A stretch of DNA of 64,000 bases from Sarcomyxa edulis (Eukaryota > Basidiomycota > Agaricomycetes > Agaricales > Mycenaceae). The stretch is from assembly GCA_009761415.1 (NCBI GenBank), contig QUOL01000005.1, positions 310,001-374,000 of the forward strand. The letters run 5' to 3'. Positions 1-11,230 of this stretch are shown piece after piece. The notes beneath the pieces are model-generated. The model was not told the origin of the DNA. It did no database searches and saw nothing but the letters and a program-made list of their open reading frames with translations. Each line of letters opens with the position of its first letter. Within the stretch, counting starts at the first letter, position 1. The position numbers and the translations under genes were made by a program.

Positions 1-7
1 TGCGAGT

Positions 8-262
8 ATGTTATGTAGAAAACCAAGAAAGGAATATGAAAGTGTATTTGTTGCTTGTACAAGTAGTACTTATGTAGGCGCCATGACTTTTATGGTAACT
101 ACGTATATAACCTTATACACGTTAGAGTTTGCAAGCTTCTTTTCTCTTATTTTGGGCGTGGGGTGGGCCACCCATGATCTGTGCTGGCTGGACTACCCAA
201 CAGCAGTCAAGGAAGTTCGAAACCTTGCCGAGGGCCGAGACGATTCCATCGGGATTATTTAA
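8..262 (+). CDS. Short unrecognised ORF at left edge
   Basis: An 84-codon ORF opens with ATG close to the window edge and ends with TAA. It holds a hydrophobic middle (about residues 25-52) that could be one membrane segment. I recognise no family. It may be the tail of a gene that starts outside the window or a chance ORF. Confidence 0.15.
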   Translation: MLCRKPRKEYESVFVACTSSTYVGAMTFMVTTYITLYTLEFASFFSLILGVGWATHDLCWLDYPTAVKEVRNLAEGRDDSIGII

Positions 263-357
263 AATGGATTATATCGATAAGTGACCTACCCCCCAGAGCT
301 TGCTCCCTCCCACTACTTTTGACCTTTGCCATGCTCATATAGTCCGCCCTCTGGACC

Positions 358-1773
358 ATGACATACAAGGCTCCCCGAGTTCGCGCCAGCGAAGCCATCG
401 ATCTCATCCTCGATCTCCCTACAGAGACCCTGGAACAGATCCTCGAATACCTTGGAACGGATGAACTCTACTCCGTCGCATTACTATGCAGGAGACTCCA
501 TTACCTCGCCCTCCCAATGTATCTAACCCGGTGCGGCGTCACCCTATCTTCAACCGCCTTAGAGCTCGACGACGATACCGTCCAAGCCATCCCCGGCCTC
601 CGCATAGCGGGGTTCCTGCACTCGGTGAAACGACTGTCCTACAGGTTCGGACGTCGTGGGCCCGATACCTGGATAAAGATCGAAGGGCTCATCCGTCTCG
701 TATCCAAGCTCAGCAGCGTCGAGATCGTGCAACTCGAATTCGCGGAGGTCCACGATACATGGGCCTCTGACCCCAAGGAACGCAACGAAAAGGTGGAATC
801 GGGCGCTTCGGCGGTGGAAAGACTCTTGGATTTGCTTTTGAACAAGTCTTGTGAGGATCTGACCATTGATGATAGGTCGTTCCTCGTTTTCTGTCTTCCC
901 GGGTCTACACCCAATCGGAATCTTAGAATCAGCCCGCATACACCGTTTCCGAAACCCAATCTTTTGAAATCGTTCAAGATACACGGGTGTATGTTGCGGA
1001 ACCCGCGGTTACGCGATTGGTCTATTAACACCCTTAACTCGTCTCTCGTCTCCACACTATTCATCGAAAACTTGGAACCTCCCGAGTTATGGATCGCTTT
1101 CGTGCCTCACGTCAATCTACCCAATCTAACAGAACTAAGCATCGGCGTCGTCATATACACCCAACCTGAATTCCTCCACTTCCTATACCGCCATCCCCGC
1201 ATCGCAACACTAACCATCACTGACGCCTCAAGCGAGCAACTCCGTCCCCTACCGCGTCTCTTCCCCAACTTCCTCCTCCCAGACCTGACAAGCCTAACCG
1301 CCCCCCTCGCATGTATCGCTCAATTCCTCCGCATCGCCGATGTCCTACCCAGTCTCCGCCATGTCACCGTCTCCGTCTCAGGTGACATTGAAGGCTTCGG
1401 ACGCGTCCCACCCACCGTCGCACACCGTCTTAAATCCGTCAATCTCTCCCTCGTACTCGCAGCTACGTACACGTGGAGACCAGACGGGCTCCCGCGGATG
1501 GGTGATATTTCCGTTTTGAGGTATATCAAAAGTATGGAGGTGCTCCTTCCTCCGTCCTTGGAGATCGGTATCTCCGGGCTTCTTATTAGGTTGAGGGAGT
1601 TGAGGACGTTGGAGTATCTTATCTTCTCGCATAGGCCGAGCGAAATTGAGGAGGAGGAGTTTGAGCCGTTTATGCAGTCTATCTGCGCGGCGTGTCCGGC
1701 GTTGAAGATGATTGATGTAGGAGGGGATGTGTATGAATGTGTGGGCAGTGGGGTTATGCCTTCTCTGAGATAA
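358..1773 (+). CDS. F-box protein with LRR-like C-terminal region
   Basis: A single-exon gene of 471 aa. Residues about 16-60 fit an F-box: a run of leucines and acidic residues beginning LILDLPTETLEQILEYL, then LLCRRLHYLALPMYL. F-box proteins bind Skp1 and bring substrates to SCF ubiquitin ligases; the rest of this protein would be the substrate-reading part. That part has repeated hydrophobic strand/helix segments with N-L-T-x-L spacing, like the irregular leucine-rich repeats of basidiomycete F-box proteins. The family is very large in agaricomycetes and mostly of unknown substrate. A degraded relative lies at 19405-20895. The start is the first ATG, and no introns are needed. Confidence 0.8.
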   Translation: MTYKAPRVRASEAIDLILDLPTETLEQILEYLGTDELYSVALLCRRLHYLALPMYLTRCGVTLSSTALELDDDTVQAIPGLRIAGFLHSVKRLSYRFGRRGPDTWIKIEGLIRLVSKLSSVEIVQLEFAEVHDTWASDPKERNEKVESGASAVERLLDLLLNKSCEDLTIDDRSFLVFCLPGSTPNRNLRISPHTPFPKPNLLKSFKIHGCMLRNPRLRDWSINTLNSSLVSTLFIENLEPPELWIAFVPHVNLPNLTELSIGVVIYTQPEFLHFLYRHPRIATLTITDASSEQLRPLPRLFPNFLLPDLTSLTAPLACIAQFLRIADVLPSLRHVTVSVSGDIEGFGRVPPTVAHRLKSVNLSLVLAATYTWRPDGLPRMGDISVLRYIKSMEVLLPPSLEIGISGLLIRLRELRTLEYLIFSHRPSEIEEEEFEPFMQSICAACPALKMIDVGGDVYECVGSGVMPSLR

Positions 1774-2621
1774 TATGGAATTTTTTTTTACACAAATACA
1801 ATTTTTTGTTTACACGGGTGCGTCATTTCTTGCTTCTACATCGCCTTCCTCCCTCTTTGCTGACATGTCTATGTCTGGGTAGATTTTTTTTCACAGTTCT
1901 ATACGCTTTATTCATCATTCATCTTTCCAATTTACAGGCCCTGCCCACCATCCACACTCTCGGCGCGCTTTCACTATTATTATGTATCCCACCGCTCTTT
2001 AGAACTCGCCCTTCTTTCTTTTCTTCTCTTTGCATCCGGTTCATGCGCAACGCGCAAATCCAAGGTGAGTTATTCCTTAGTGGTCGTGTAAAGGCAACAA
2101 AAGCTGACGCGGATTTTATACGCATCTGACAGCTGCGATTGTGCCATGTACCACACGAGGTTGGTTATGGGTGTATGAATCGTACAAAATTGGACGACGT
2201 TTTTGTCTCTCGTTGTACATCCATTTTCTTTGCTTGCTCCAAATCCATGCACTATAGAAATAACACCGATACTGCAAGACAAGACAAGACAAGACAAGAC
2301 AAGAAAAAAAACTCTGCATCGCAAGCATGTGTGACTTTCTTTCGCCCCCACTAAAACCAGCGTATATTTGGAAATTACAGCTATAGCGCTAGCTATAGAT
2401 CATCATCATAGCAAGAAGACAAGCGCTCTTTTCGATGGGAACGATTCTGCAGTTCCTGGATTGCCTTTCGGCAAAATCCGGTCAAAGATTGAATACATCA
2501 CCCTCAAGGTTTCCCTGAATTCAATTTCAAGTCCATCTTTCCCTCCCAAGTATCTAGTGATCTTATCCTCAAAGCTGGCGGCCCCTTCAAGCTTCGCTAT
2601 AGCGTCTAGTCTCCGTATTTC
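1774..2621. other. Intergenic stretch with a pentanucleotide repeat
   Basis: No gene is supported here. It begins with the AT-rich 3' flank of the F-box gene and ends with the 5' flank of the membrane protein gene. The only clear structure is the CAAGA repeat near 2275. Short ORFs on both strands show no family signal. Confidence 0.5.
2275..2304 (+). repeat. (CAAGA)6 microsatellite
   Basis: Six perfect tandem copies of CAAGA followed by an A-run; a simple sequence repeat in an intergenic region. Confidence 0.9.
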
Positions 2622-5032
2622 ATGAGCAACGGGTCTCCTACCGCATACCTCTTGTGGGCTATACTAGCATGCACAGTGAGTACGAACCTTGAAGCGCAGC
2701 TGTTTGTTTACAGCCCTACAATTTGTGGGCGCTTGCGAGTCGTATACTCACATTTGTTTGTTCCCTCTAGTTTCTCGGATTTCTTATCCTCCATATCTGG
2801 AGCTATGACCGGTTCAAGTGTCTTAGATGGGGCTCAGGACGGCAGCCAGGTGCTTTCAAGAGGGTCATGACGTATGGTTATCATTGTCTCTGGTCCCTCG
2901 TCCCATATAATTGATTTCGATGGGCGGTCCATTATTTTGTTTTAGGTATTCATACATCATATCTGTTCCCCTGCTTGCAGTCTTCGGGGTGTCGATGTCT
3001 GCAGTCAAGTATAAAGAAGGTCCGCAATCCGTCTTCCCTATCTCTGACTATTGTTCGACCAATGTTGTTGCTAATCGTCTAGGTTATATCGCGTTGGATG
3101 GAATGAGTTTCGTCCATGCCTTTCTCGTTTGCATTGCTATTTACTGAGCGAGTTTCGCTGCTCTTAGTTCTCCCTCGACCGTTCGCCCTGTGGGACCCGA
3201 AGAACATGCACTGGATCCTCCCTCTCTATTTCGTGTTAAGCATCGCCTGGGGACTTGAGCTGTACGTGTCATCTTTGGATCAGTACCTGCTGACCACCGA
3301 CTGAACAGCATTCCAGGGTCACTCATCTTGAAGGTCAGAAGAGAGCTATCTTCTACGCATCAATCACGGGACCTTTTCACTCACTCGTTTTTTCCCATTC
3401 ATCAGAGTTGACCTTCTGGCTTTTCATGTTACACCAGGGACCAAGCAAACGCGAATGGTTCCATAGCTGGGAGTTTCGTACTTGGTATATGGGTTGGTTG
3501 TCCTCCTCTTTACGTGTTCGCGAAATGATTGAGCCGTGTCGTGTCGTTTGTAGGGAGTATTGTAGCCATCCTCGGGCTACCCATGACAACTCTTATTTCG
3601 CGAAGGAACTTGGAGACTGTCTGTTATCATTTTTCTTATCTCTCCGTTGATTCAATTTCAAACCACCTCTCTAGTGTGAAGCTTGGATTTTTCTTGTAGG
3701 TTCCTCCGCATCGATGTCCACCAACATCATATTTCTATATGTGCTCTTCCGGTTCCCTGGATTCATCCGTCACGTCAAATCAGAAGGCGCAGATCCTGAC
3801 GTCGTCGTTCGACTGGCGACTTTCTTCAATCTGAACGTGAGGCGGCTTTGATTAGCATCTTTCAAATTGATCTTTGATCGTCGTTCTGTACAGGTCATTC
3901 GCGTAGTGTTCCGTTTCCTGTTCACGGTGCCGTTGTTCATTATCGCTATGGACGGTATCCGAGGCCCGCACAAGATCATCATGAACTTGTAAGTAGCTGG
4001 TGACAAGTGCGTTCTTTGACTGATGCAGCTTCTTCTCATCCTCATCTTAGATTCAATTCAGGTAGCTATACTGAATCTCCCTGAACCTTTATCCTATATT
4101 GACAAACCTCAGATTTTTTGCTCATGATAGGCGGCATAGGATGCTTCATCTCTTCCGCAATCACGCTACTCGTAAGAGACTGATTGAAAACTATTGTGCC
4201 ACTCTGACATTTTGTCTCTTTTGGTCTCAAAGATATTTTTCCCGCGGTCAATTACCCGTGAATCAGGCTATAAACCCAAGGATTCAGCCCCGCCAATGTC
4301 TCTAAAATCTCCAGTTGCCACTTCTCCTCGCAGCGAATACCACATGGAAACCTCTCCGAAATCACCTGTCACTCAGAGCGACATCCCGCTTGCTGGGACG
4401 ACGCTCAACGTGTTCCGATATCCTAGGCCCGAGCAGACGGGTAGTGAGTACGACGATCGATTATCAGGAGACGAAGGAGAGATCATCCCCGAGTATGAGT
4501 CAGAAGACTTCAAGATGCCGACGAGGCATCCTGTGGCAAGCCCAAAGTCTGGCTGTCGATCAGAAGATACCGTATGGGAGAGGCAAGAGCAGGACGGTAC
4601 TGATTCAGCTGTGTTTGCTGAGTCGCAGTATGCCGTACACCAGCGGCCTTTACGGATGACTACGAATGGGGGATCGGTATCGGCATCGCTTGAGGGCGGT
4701 GGTGGTTCAACCTTGCATCCCTACGTGAGTATCTTATTCCCCTCGAGAAGTATCCTTGTCGCTGAATGTTATTGTCGTCTCAAGGTCATGCATTTTACCT
4801 CGCCGATTGGTGATTAATTTCCCTCTGCTCGACTTGATATATATTGGCGGTCGACTCATTCATCCTTTCATTTTAGATCTCTTTGACGACGACGACATTC
4901 CCCGGGCCCTTTAACGACAACTACCACAGTCTCATGCTTCATTCATATTCACCGTTGCTTGCCCCAACTCTGCCAAATTATTGCTTTGCTGTTTCCATAT
5001 TCCCTACTCTATACCTTGGCTCACGGCCATAA
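2622..5032 (+). CDS. Multipass (about 7 TM) membrane protein with disordered cytosolic tail
   Basis: A spliced gene. Exon 1 (MSNGSPTAYLLWAILACT) ends at a GTGAGT donor. Later exons give hydrophobic segments such as FLGFLILHIW, ISVPLLAVFGVSMSAV, ILPLYFVLSIAWGLEL, a segment ending NIIFLYVLFRFPGF, VVFRFLFTVPLFIIAM and GGIGCFISSAITLLIFF, about seven spans. A long Ser/Pro/Glu-rich tail follows (4290-4725). The last exon, from about 4877, reads ISLTTTTFPGPF and stops at TAA 5030-5032. The layout of about seven helices followed by a polar tail resembles fungal receptor-like or channel-like proteins, but I cannot name the family or a ligand. Exon joins around 3105-3165 are uncertain. Confidence 0.65.
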
Positions 5033-5416
5033 CGACACAGGCTCCCACGATTTCACTTCTGTTCTTCATCTTTCAAAAAGGAATCTACGTAGTCTTATTT
5101 CGCATCCGTCTATCGGTCGGTCTCTGATCTTGTACATCATTTTATGAAGTCGTATGTCTGATGAACTGACATTTCACGACATTGGGATATATCATTTGGT
5201 AGAACTGTATACCGGGCTTGTGTATGTACTCTTAATTTTACATTTTCCTGCAATTATCCATAGACGCATTCCATACTACTACCCACTCTCCATGTACTTG
5301 CATATACCAAAATTCCAGATTCGCAACGGTTATATGAACATCGAGCTCTCACCGATGGGAAGAAATTGACTTTGTGGGGATAACTTTATACCGAGAACCC
5401 AGTTCGACATCAAGAC
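5033..5416. other. Intergenic, 3' flank
   Basis: AT-rich sequence downstream of the membrane protein gene. I see no gene, repeat or RNA. Confidence 0.5.
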
Positions 5417-6068
5417 TCAAGTCAACTGTCTAACGTCGGTCCAAGGATACGTTGATTTCCCAGCAAACAACTTGAAAACATGATAGATGCCTGTCCCGTC
5501 ACGGTCGTCTGGGAAAGCAGCAGGTATATGTGAGTGGCTAACGCCTACGACCGCCGCCCGCAGTCCGTTATCGATAGTATCAGGATTCAGGATGACAGGA
5601 TCCGGAGACGAGACAATTCTGCGGCGTCCGAGCCATGTGGGATAAAACCGTCGCCCGTCGGACGAAGTCGTATTGCTTTGAAAAACGAGAATTTCCACTC
5701 GGTACCGTCGGGCCATATGTACGATTCTGAAAGGCACAGGTGGTCTTCGTATGCATGGCATCGATATATCAGGAGGAATCCTTGAAATTCGGACGCTATA
5801 ATATCAGGTCCCGCTTTCCAAATAATGAAATACATCTGGGGTTCTAGCCTGCGCTGTCGCATGGATGATGGTATCCATTCTGATTCCGTTTTGATTCCGT
5901 TTGTATAATTTGGACGGTTCTGCCAAACAACAGTATCGATCCGTCATTTGACGCGTATGCACTTGGATAGCAATGGACAGGTCGGGGATTGGAGGCATCG
6001 GCAATGCATAGACTGTATCGAAACAGAAAGGCACTACCATTGATACCATACAACTCCACCATATTCAT
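5417..6068 (-). pseudogene. Possible remnant of an unrecognised gene, open in alternating frames
   Basis: Minus-strand frames give protein-like stretches that do not stay in one frame: one with ...LLFGRTVQIIQTE (about 6068-5890), one with HLCLSESYIWPDGTEWKFSFFKA (5862-5587, partly shown) and one ending in GTGIYHVFKLFAGKS (to 5417). Plausible introns could join some of them, but I could not build a full model. The pattern vaguely recalls C-terminal regions of basidiomycete F-box proteins. It could be a decayed gene, a short intron-rich gene or noise. Confidence 0.2.
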
Positions 6069-7938
6069 CGAGTTTTCCTCGAGTCGCCACTGGCATCTTT
6101 ACCGTCCACATTGATCCTCGCATACTCGAACTCAAACCTACCACTCGTCCTCAGCCGGTCGATCAACACGTCCCCAAGACCGCTCATAGGCGTCAGAATA
6201 CCCCCGCGCTGCCCAAGTGGCGGTAGTTTGTCGAACTCGAGGAGGAGTGAGAGGGCAGATTCAGATATCATGACTGAGTCCAGAAGAAAACATTAGTCTG
6301 ATGTTCCCGAACCGAAGAGTAACTTGGGGGGGCACGTACTAGCTGATAGGAGATATCCGGGATCCCCACGGCCTCGAAGAACACTCTTCACGTGTATCTG
6401 AGGCGTGGTGGTAGTTGCCACAGACGAGGATACGTTCGTCGCTACTATGAATCCCTTCTCCATTTGTCTACGGACCAGTGGAAATGGAAAGTCAGTGCAA
6501 TCATCAGGTAAAGGGGAGGGAGGAAAACAGAACGCAACTCGTCTGTAGGTCCCGAACCCGGTTGTGTAACCATTTTCTTCAGGAGCCAGCGCACCTGCAA
6601 TATCCATCACTCACTCTTCAGCCACCACACCAACCAAACTGTATGAAAAAAACCCGACTTCACTTACAGGTGAAAACGACGCCACCACCAACGCGACCAA
6701 CGCAAACCCAAGTCCATACGCCACAGCGTGAACCACACTCGGCATGACCAAAAACTCATCGAACTTAAACTGCGGTCCATACCTCAACCCCTCTATCCCG
6801 CGTACCAGCGCTTCTCGCTCAGCGACACTGATACCCGGATCGACTTGGTTAGCGAGTCGTGCGGATTCTTGTTCGAGGAGACCCCATGTTCTTTGGACGA
6901 TGGGACGGTTGTAGGGGAGCATGAAGTAGTAGGTGCCTTTGAGGTGGGAGTAGGGGAGGGTGTAGAGAAGTTTGGTGCTTGGGCTGGGCTTTCCTTGGAC
7001 TAAGAGATTTCAGAGAAAAAAAGAGGTTGAGTCACCGTCTACGGTCGATGAACATGCACATAACCGCGCACCTGGGCTGAGTACATAATCCTTCTTGGCA
7101 GCTTCCCTCTTAGCCTTCGGTACCTCCTCAATAGACGAGAAAACCGTCGCCAACGTCCCACCCGACGCGCCTCCTCTGACTTTAAAAGCCGTAGTGGAAG
7201 TGTCGATGAGAGCGTCCGGTGATACCTCCTTGAGGGCTTTGTTGGATAGGTATACGGCGATATCTGATGGCATTGAGTCGAGTCCGCAGGATGGGATTAT
7301 AGTTGCTCCGTTCCGGAGGGCGAAGTAGTGGAATCTGGGTAGGGTAGAGTTTCAAGTATTAGTGTTGATTTAGAGTGTAGAATAGATAAGATTTCGGAAG
7401 GACGTACTCATTGATGATATCCTTAACCCACGCCGGCTCTCCAGTAAGATCAACGTAGTGGACGCCGTGTCGCGCACATGCTCTACAAAACATTCAATCA
7501 CATCCCCGTCAGTTAACATCAATTCACCATTCCCCATCGATTCACAATCAATTCAAAAGCACAAACCTAACAACAGCCGTCCCCCATCTCCAATACGGCC
7601 CAACAGTATTAATAACCACTCTCGCTCGAGTATCCTTCAAAGCAGTCTCAACCGTCTCGGGTTTCGTCACATCCACCACGACCAATGGGATACTTGCATC
7701 TAGAGATAATTCCGCGACCAGTTCTTCTAGTTTAGCTTGCGAACGAGCGGCGATTGCGAATTTGAATTGGGAGCGTTGGGGGTGAGCGTAGAGGTATCGC
7801 GTTATTAGGTGTCCCGTAAATCCTGCCAGTGCCACGATGGATGATATTAGTCTGCCAAGATGTGATGTGTCTTGGATGGAAATAAAACAAACCAGTGGCT
7901 CCGAGGATTAGGATATCCGAAGAAGGTGATCTACTCAT
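6065..7938 (-). CDS. Saccharopine dehydrogenase-like oxidoreductase (trans-acting enoyl reductase type)
   Basis: A spliced gene starting at ATG 7938. The N-terminus reads SSDILILGATG then FTGHLITRYLYAH, a Rossmann fold with a GATGFTG nucleotide-binding loop. Then come AARSQAKLEEL, VVVDVTKPETVETAL, VVINTVGPYWRWGTAVV and RACARHGVHYVDLTGEPAWV, the conserved core of this family. A middle exon gives IPSCGLDSMPSDIAVYL. A hydrophobic stretch (VVHAVAYGLGFALVALVVASF, near 6700) suggests membrane or lipid-droplet association, known for members of this family. The C-terminal exon ends at 6065. These enzymes are predicted NAD(P)H reductases acting on lipid or polyketide substrates; the substrate here is unknown. 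About seven exons, and the length is normal for the family. Confidence 0.85.
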
Positions 7939-8259
7939 GTCCTCCGGGAAGTGTTGAGAGATAGAAATAAGCAGAGAGGAAGAGAAATATGAAGGAAAGG
8001 ACTTTGGACTTTGCCGGTCATATTATCGATGCACTGGCAGGATTGCCAAGTCTCTCACGCGGACTAGCGGACTCGCGTGCTATTTACGTTCACCCGGATC
8101 ACAAGAAGGACGCAGAGCAAAGAACTCGGGATCTCAGAAGAGCATGATAATCAGATCATTGCTTGCTGGATCGACGTGGTGTTACATGAAAGAAAATTAC
8201 AAGGATAGGAAAGCAAACGATAACAATTGCACGCAAACTCTGACTCTGCAAGGAGTGAC
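7939..8259. other. Intergenic: 5' flank of the reductase and 3' flank of the RS protein
   Basis: Holds the upstream region of the reductase gene and the downstream region of the next minus-strand gene. No other feature seen. Confidence 0.5.
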
Positions 8260-9421
8260 TCAACCATCGAACATAGTCCCATCCATTCTGACCCCCATAT
8301 TATGCTTCACATCCATGCCTAACAGCTTCATTTTACCGGCCTGTATCGGTAAACGTCTTTCAGTATTCGTATTCGAAGGGAGGATGTCAGAGTTGAGATG
8401 GATGGAACGCACCTCAATTCGTTCATGTTGAACCTTTCTCAAAGCCATTAACTGGTCTTTATTCAGATAACTGTCATGTTCGACGACCTTCTTCTTATGC
8501 GCTCCTTGATGATCCTTCATATCCGCCATGGGGTCGTAAGAGTCGTCCGGGGGAGGCACGAATTCACCTTGACGAAGTGCGGACATGCGTCGTTCGTACG
8601 AAGCCATGTCGTAGTACTTCACGTCGGGAAGAGTTGCTGTCAAAGCGAGATCAGACGATGGGTGCAAGTAACGAGAGATTGGGACAAACCGGTATTGAAG
8701 TCCTCGATGAACCTCAGAAATTCTTTCCGATTTTGGTCTTTGGATATGGTTTCTGGGTTGATTTTTCGTTCTTCGATTAACCAGGCGTAAAATTCGGGTC
8801 CTTTCGTGAATAAACTACAGCCGTGTGTCAGTTGTACACGATTATAAGCACGGACTCAATGGAAGCGCAGGCTCACTCGGACTCCGTGAGGATCCCATAT
8901 TTCCCCCACTGTGGAACTGCCGTACTTGAAGCGTGCTTTTTCTGAGAAAAACGACGACCTCGAGCTCAGCCACGAAGAAAGACAATGTGGCATGTATAGA
9001 TACACACCTTCTTTTCCTTCTTCTCCTTCTTCCGCTCCTTTCTCTCCCGACTTCTGCTACTACGCTTACTATGTTTGTCTTTCTTCCGTTTGTGATGCCT
9101 ATGGTCCGGAGACGCAGACCTAGACGATCCCGCACCGCTAGAAACCGAGCGTGACCTCGTCCTCCCTCTTTTTCGTTTGTCTTTTTCATCCTTGTCCTTG
9201 TCCCGTGAAATAGAACGTCGTCTTTTTGGACTACGAGACCGGGAATGTCGTGAACGATGTGAAGGCCGCGAAGGTGACTGAGATCGTGAAGAACGACGAG
9301 CACGACGGTCTCGGTCGTCGGTTGGTCGTTGATTCCTCACGGAGTCATATCGTCCTTCCCGCGAGCGACTTCGAGATCGACCTCTGCGGTTGTTATCACG
9401 TCCATCTCGAGAACCAGCCAT
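8260..9421 (-). CDS. RS-rich nuclear protein, probably linked to mRNA processing
   Basis: A spliced gene from ATG 9421 to TGA 8260-8262. The first exon is an arginine/serine dipeptide-rich tail (SRSRSRE, RSSRSQSPSRPSHRSRHSRS) followed by a Lys/Glu block, typical of splicing-associated nuclear proteins. Later exons encode a folded-looking core: VPQWGKYGILTESDLF, GPEFYAWLIEERKINPETIS, NRKEFLRFIEDFNTATLPD, KYYDMASYERRM. The end is LLGMDVKHNMGVRMDGTMFDG. The core looks like a protein family conserved across eukaryotes in which an RS region precedes a KYG-x-I domain, but I do not recall a reliable name. A role in splicing is inference from the RS region alone. Intron boundaries (GTGTGT, GTGAGC, GTGCGT donors) keep the frame throughout. 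Confidence 0.75.
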
Positions 9422-10345
9422 GGCGAGCAGAACTTCGAGCTCTACCTAAGTTAGTAGCCAGCAGCGAATGTGATAGTTATCTTCAAGAGGATGTGCAATA
9501 CAAATCTTGAACCAAGCTAAACTAGTAGGCGACCCGGCTCTGAGATCTGATTCGGCAGTTCGTTGATTTCTTTCCTTTGGTTCCAAGATGCATATGCCAA
9601 TTGCAGGCAATTTGCAGCTTTTATTTTCTCTGACATTCGTCTGGAACTCACGAGGAGTTGAATGTGTTCGTAATGTTGAAATGCTGTTCATTGGGGCACC
9701 GGTACCTGGGATTCAGCAGAAGAACAGAAAAGAAAAAGGTCAATCTTCTCGCTTTCACAGGATATCTGAGGCTATTTCAGAAAAGGAACTCACTTGGACT
9801 TGACAGATTGTAACTGTGCGGTGCACTCTCCCTGCCTTTTCCGTCATTAGTGCCTTGGCCGGCGCATTGTAATGTATGTACTTGCTTGAAGTCACATTTT
9901 ACCTCCATCACCTTCTCGTTTATATGAGGTTTTCGCTTCTCTTATCTTGCAGTAAATGGTCTTTCGGCCCCATACCTAACACCCTGATCGTCACGGTGTC
10001 GCAATCTAGGGCTGCTTGTCCGTACGCCCAATCTCCGTCTGGACATTGCCACCACCTGCAGAAACCACAAGCAGACGTAAGTCTCTCCACAAGGGTATCT
10101 AGCAATGTGCAACCTAACTGGAACTTTCAAAGGCGTTTACGCGGCGGTGTCGACACTCCTAACTTCCAGGACGCCGACAGTAACAGTAAGTACCGTTCTA
10201 TCTATCGCATCTCATTCTCATGTGAACGAAAGCTAAAAACGAAACGATGAAGCATATGCATATGTGCGTATTTTATTCTATGTGCGCTAAGAACGCCGCG
10301 CGTCCATTTGACCGTTCATATACCATATAATTGATACAGGTAACA

Positions 10346-10402
10346 GAACCCCAAAAAGCCTTACCTACCCTTTCCTAGGAGCCTAGGTATTTCTTTGGGG
10401 TC
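10346..10402. repeat. Imperfect inverted repeat (hairpin)
   Basis: ACCCCAAA at the left and CTTTGGGG at the right bracket a core with two CCTAGG palindromes two bases apart. It could fold into a short stem-loop or be the footprint of a small foldback element. No function can be assigned. Confidence 0.35.
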
Positions 10403-10671
10403 CTCGCGTCCAGTATTGAATAACTAGAATGCAACGAGCCGGATCTTAACGTGTGGGAGCGTTTCTTCCCCAAAGGTCTCGTTTACAGATCGTCAAGATC
10501 TCAAGGTGCTTTACAACTACGACGTATGTATACTTTGAATTTTCTACTTCTTTCAAATCCCTCCTCTACTCTACTCTAATATTCTTTTTTTTTCAGGTAC
10601 GCGGTTTCGCGAACACGAGGTTACTGCATGCAAACATAGCTCCAGATTCAGTATATATTCCCGTCACGGCA

Positions 10672-10953
10672 TAACTTTCGTATCCTACACGCTGGCGGAC
10701 TCCGGAGAAAGAGGCGTCTTTGCTAACGGCATACGCACGAAGCTCGTCGAATCCTTCCTATTAGGCCAAAGCGCCGCTAGCTTCCCTCCGAGTCGCTGGC
10801 CATTCCCGGTGATCTCTCATCTCCCATCTATGCCAGTCACGGTGTTTCATCGGTTCAATCCTGTCTTTGATATATATCATCTCTCTGATGCCGCCGACAT
10901 GGACACGGACATGAGCGTTCAATCTGTCCATGTCACTCAACATCCCATACCCA
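10672..10953 (+). repeat. Tandem duplication, unit A (about 280 bp)
   Basis: This unit begins TAACTTTCGTATCCTACACG and ends CATCCCATACCCA. It recurs directly downstream (10954-11230) with small indels and substitutions. Shared landmarks in both units: CACGCTGGCGGACTCCGGAGA, the CCAAAGCGCCGCT stretch, GGCCATTCCCGGTGATCTC, GATATATATCATCTCTCTGA and ATGAGCGTTCAATCTGTCCA (the last inside a longer variable GAC-ATG repeat). Confidence 0.85.
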
Positions 10954-11230
10954 TAATTTCGTATCCTGCACGCTGGCGGACTCCGGAGAGGCGTCTAAGT
11001 AACGGCATACGCAGCACGAGCACGAAGCTCTCCCTTTCTAGGCCAAAGCGCCGCTTGCTTCCCTCCGAGTCGTTGGCCATTCCCGGTGATCTCCCATCTT
11101 TGTTTCACCGGTCCAATCCGGTCTTGGATATATATCATCTCTCTGACTCTGATGCCGCTGACATGGACATGGACATGAGCGTTAGCGTTCAATCTGTCCA
11201 TGTCACTCTACTCCACATCCCATACCCATA
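10954..11230 (+). repeat. Tandem duplication, unit B
   Basis: The second copy of the unit at 10672-10953, joined to it without a spacer. It differs by indels in multiples of three and others, for example GACTCTGATGCC in place of GATGCC. A plus-strand ORF (10809-11231) runs through both units, but the indels do not clearly preserve coding, so protein-coding use is uncertain. Confidence 0.85.
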
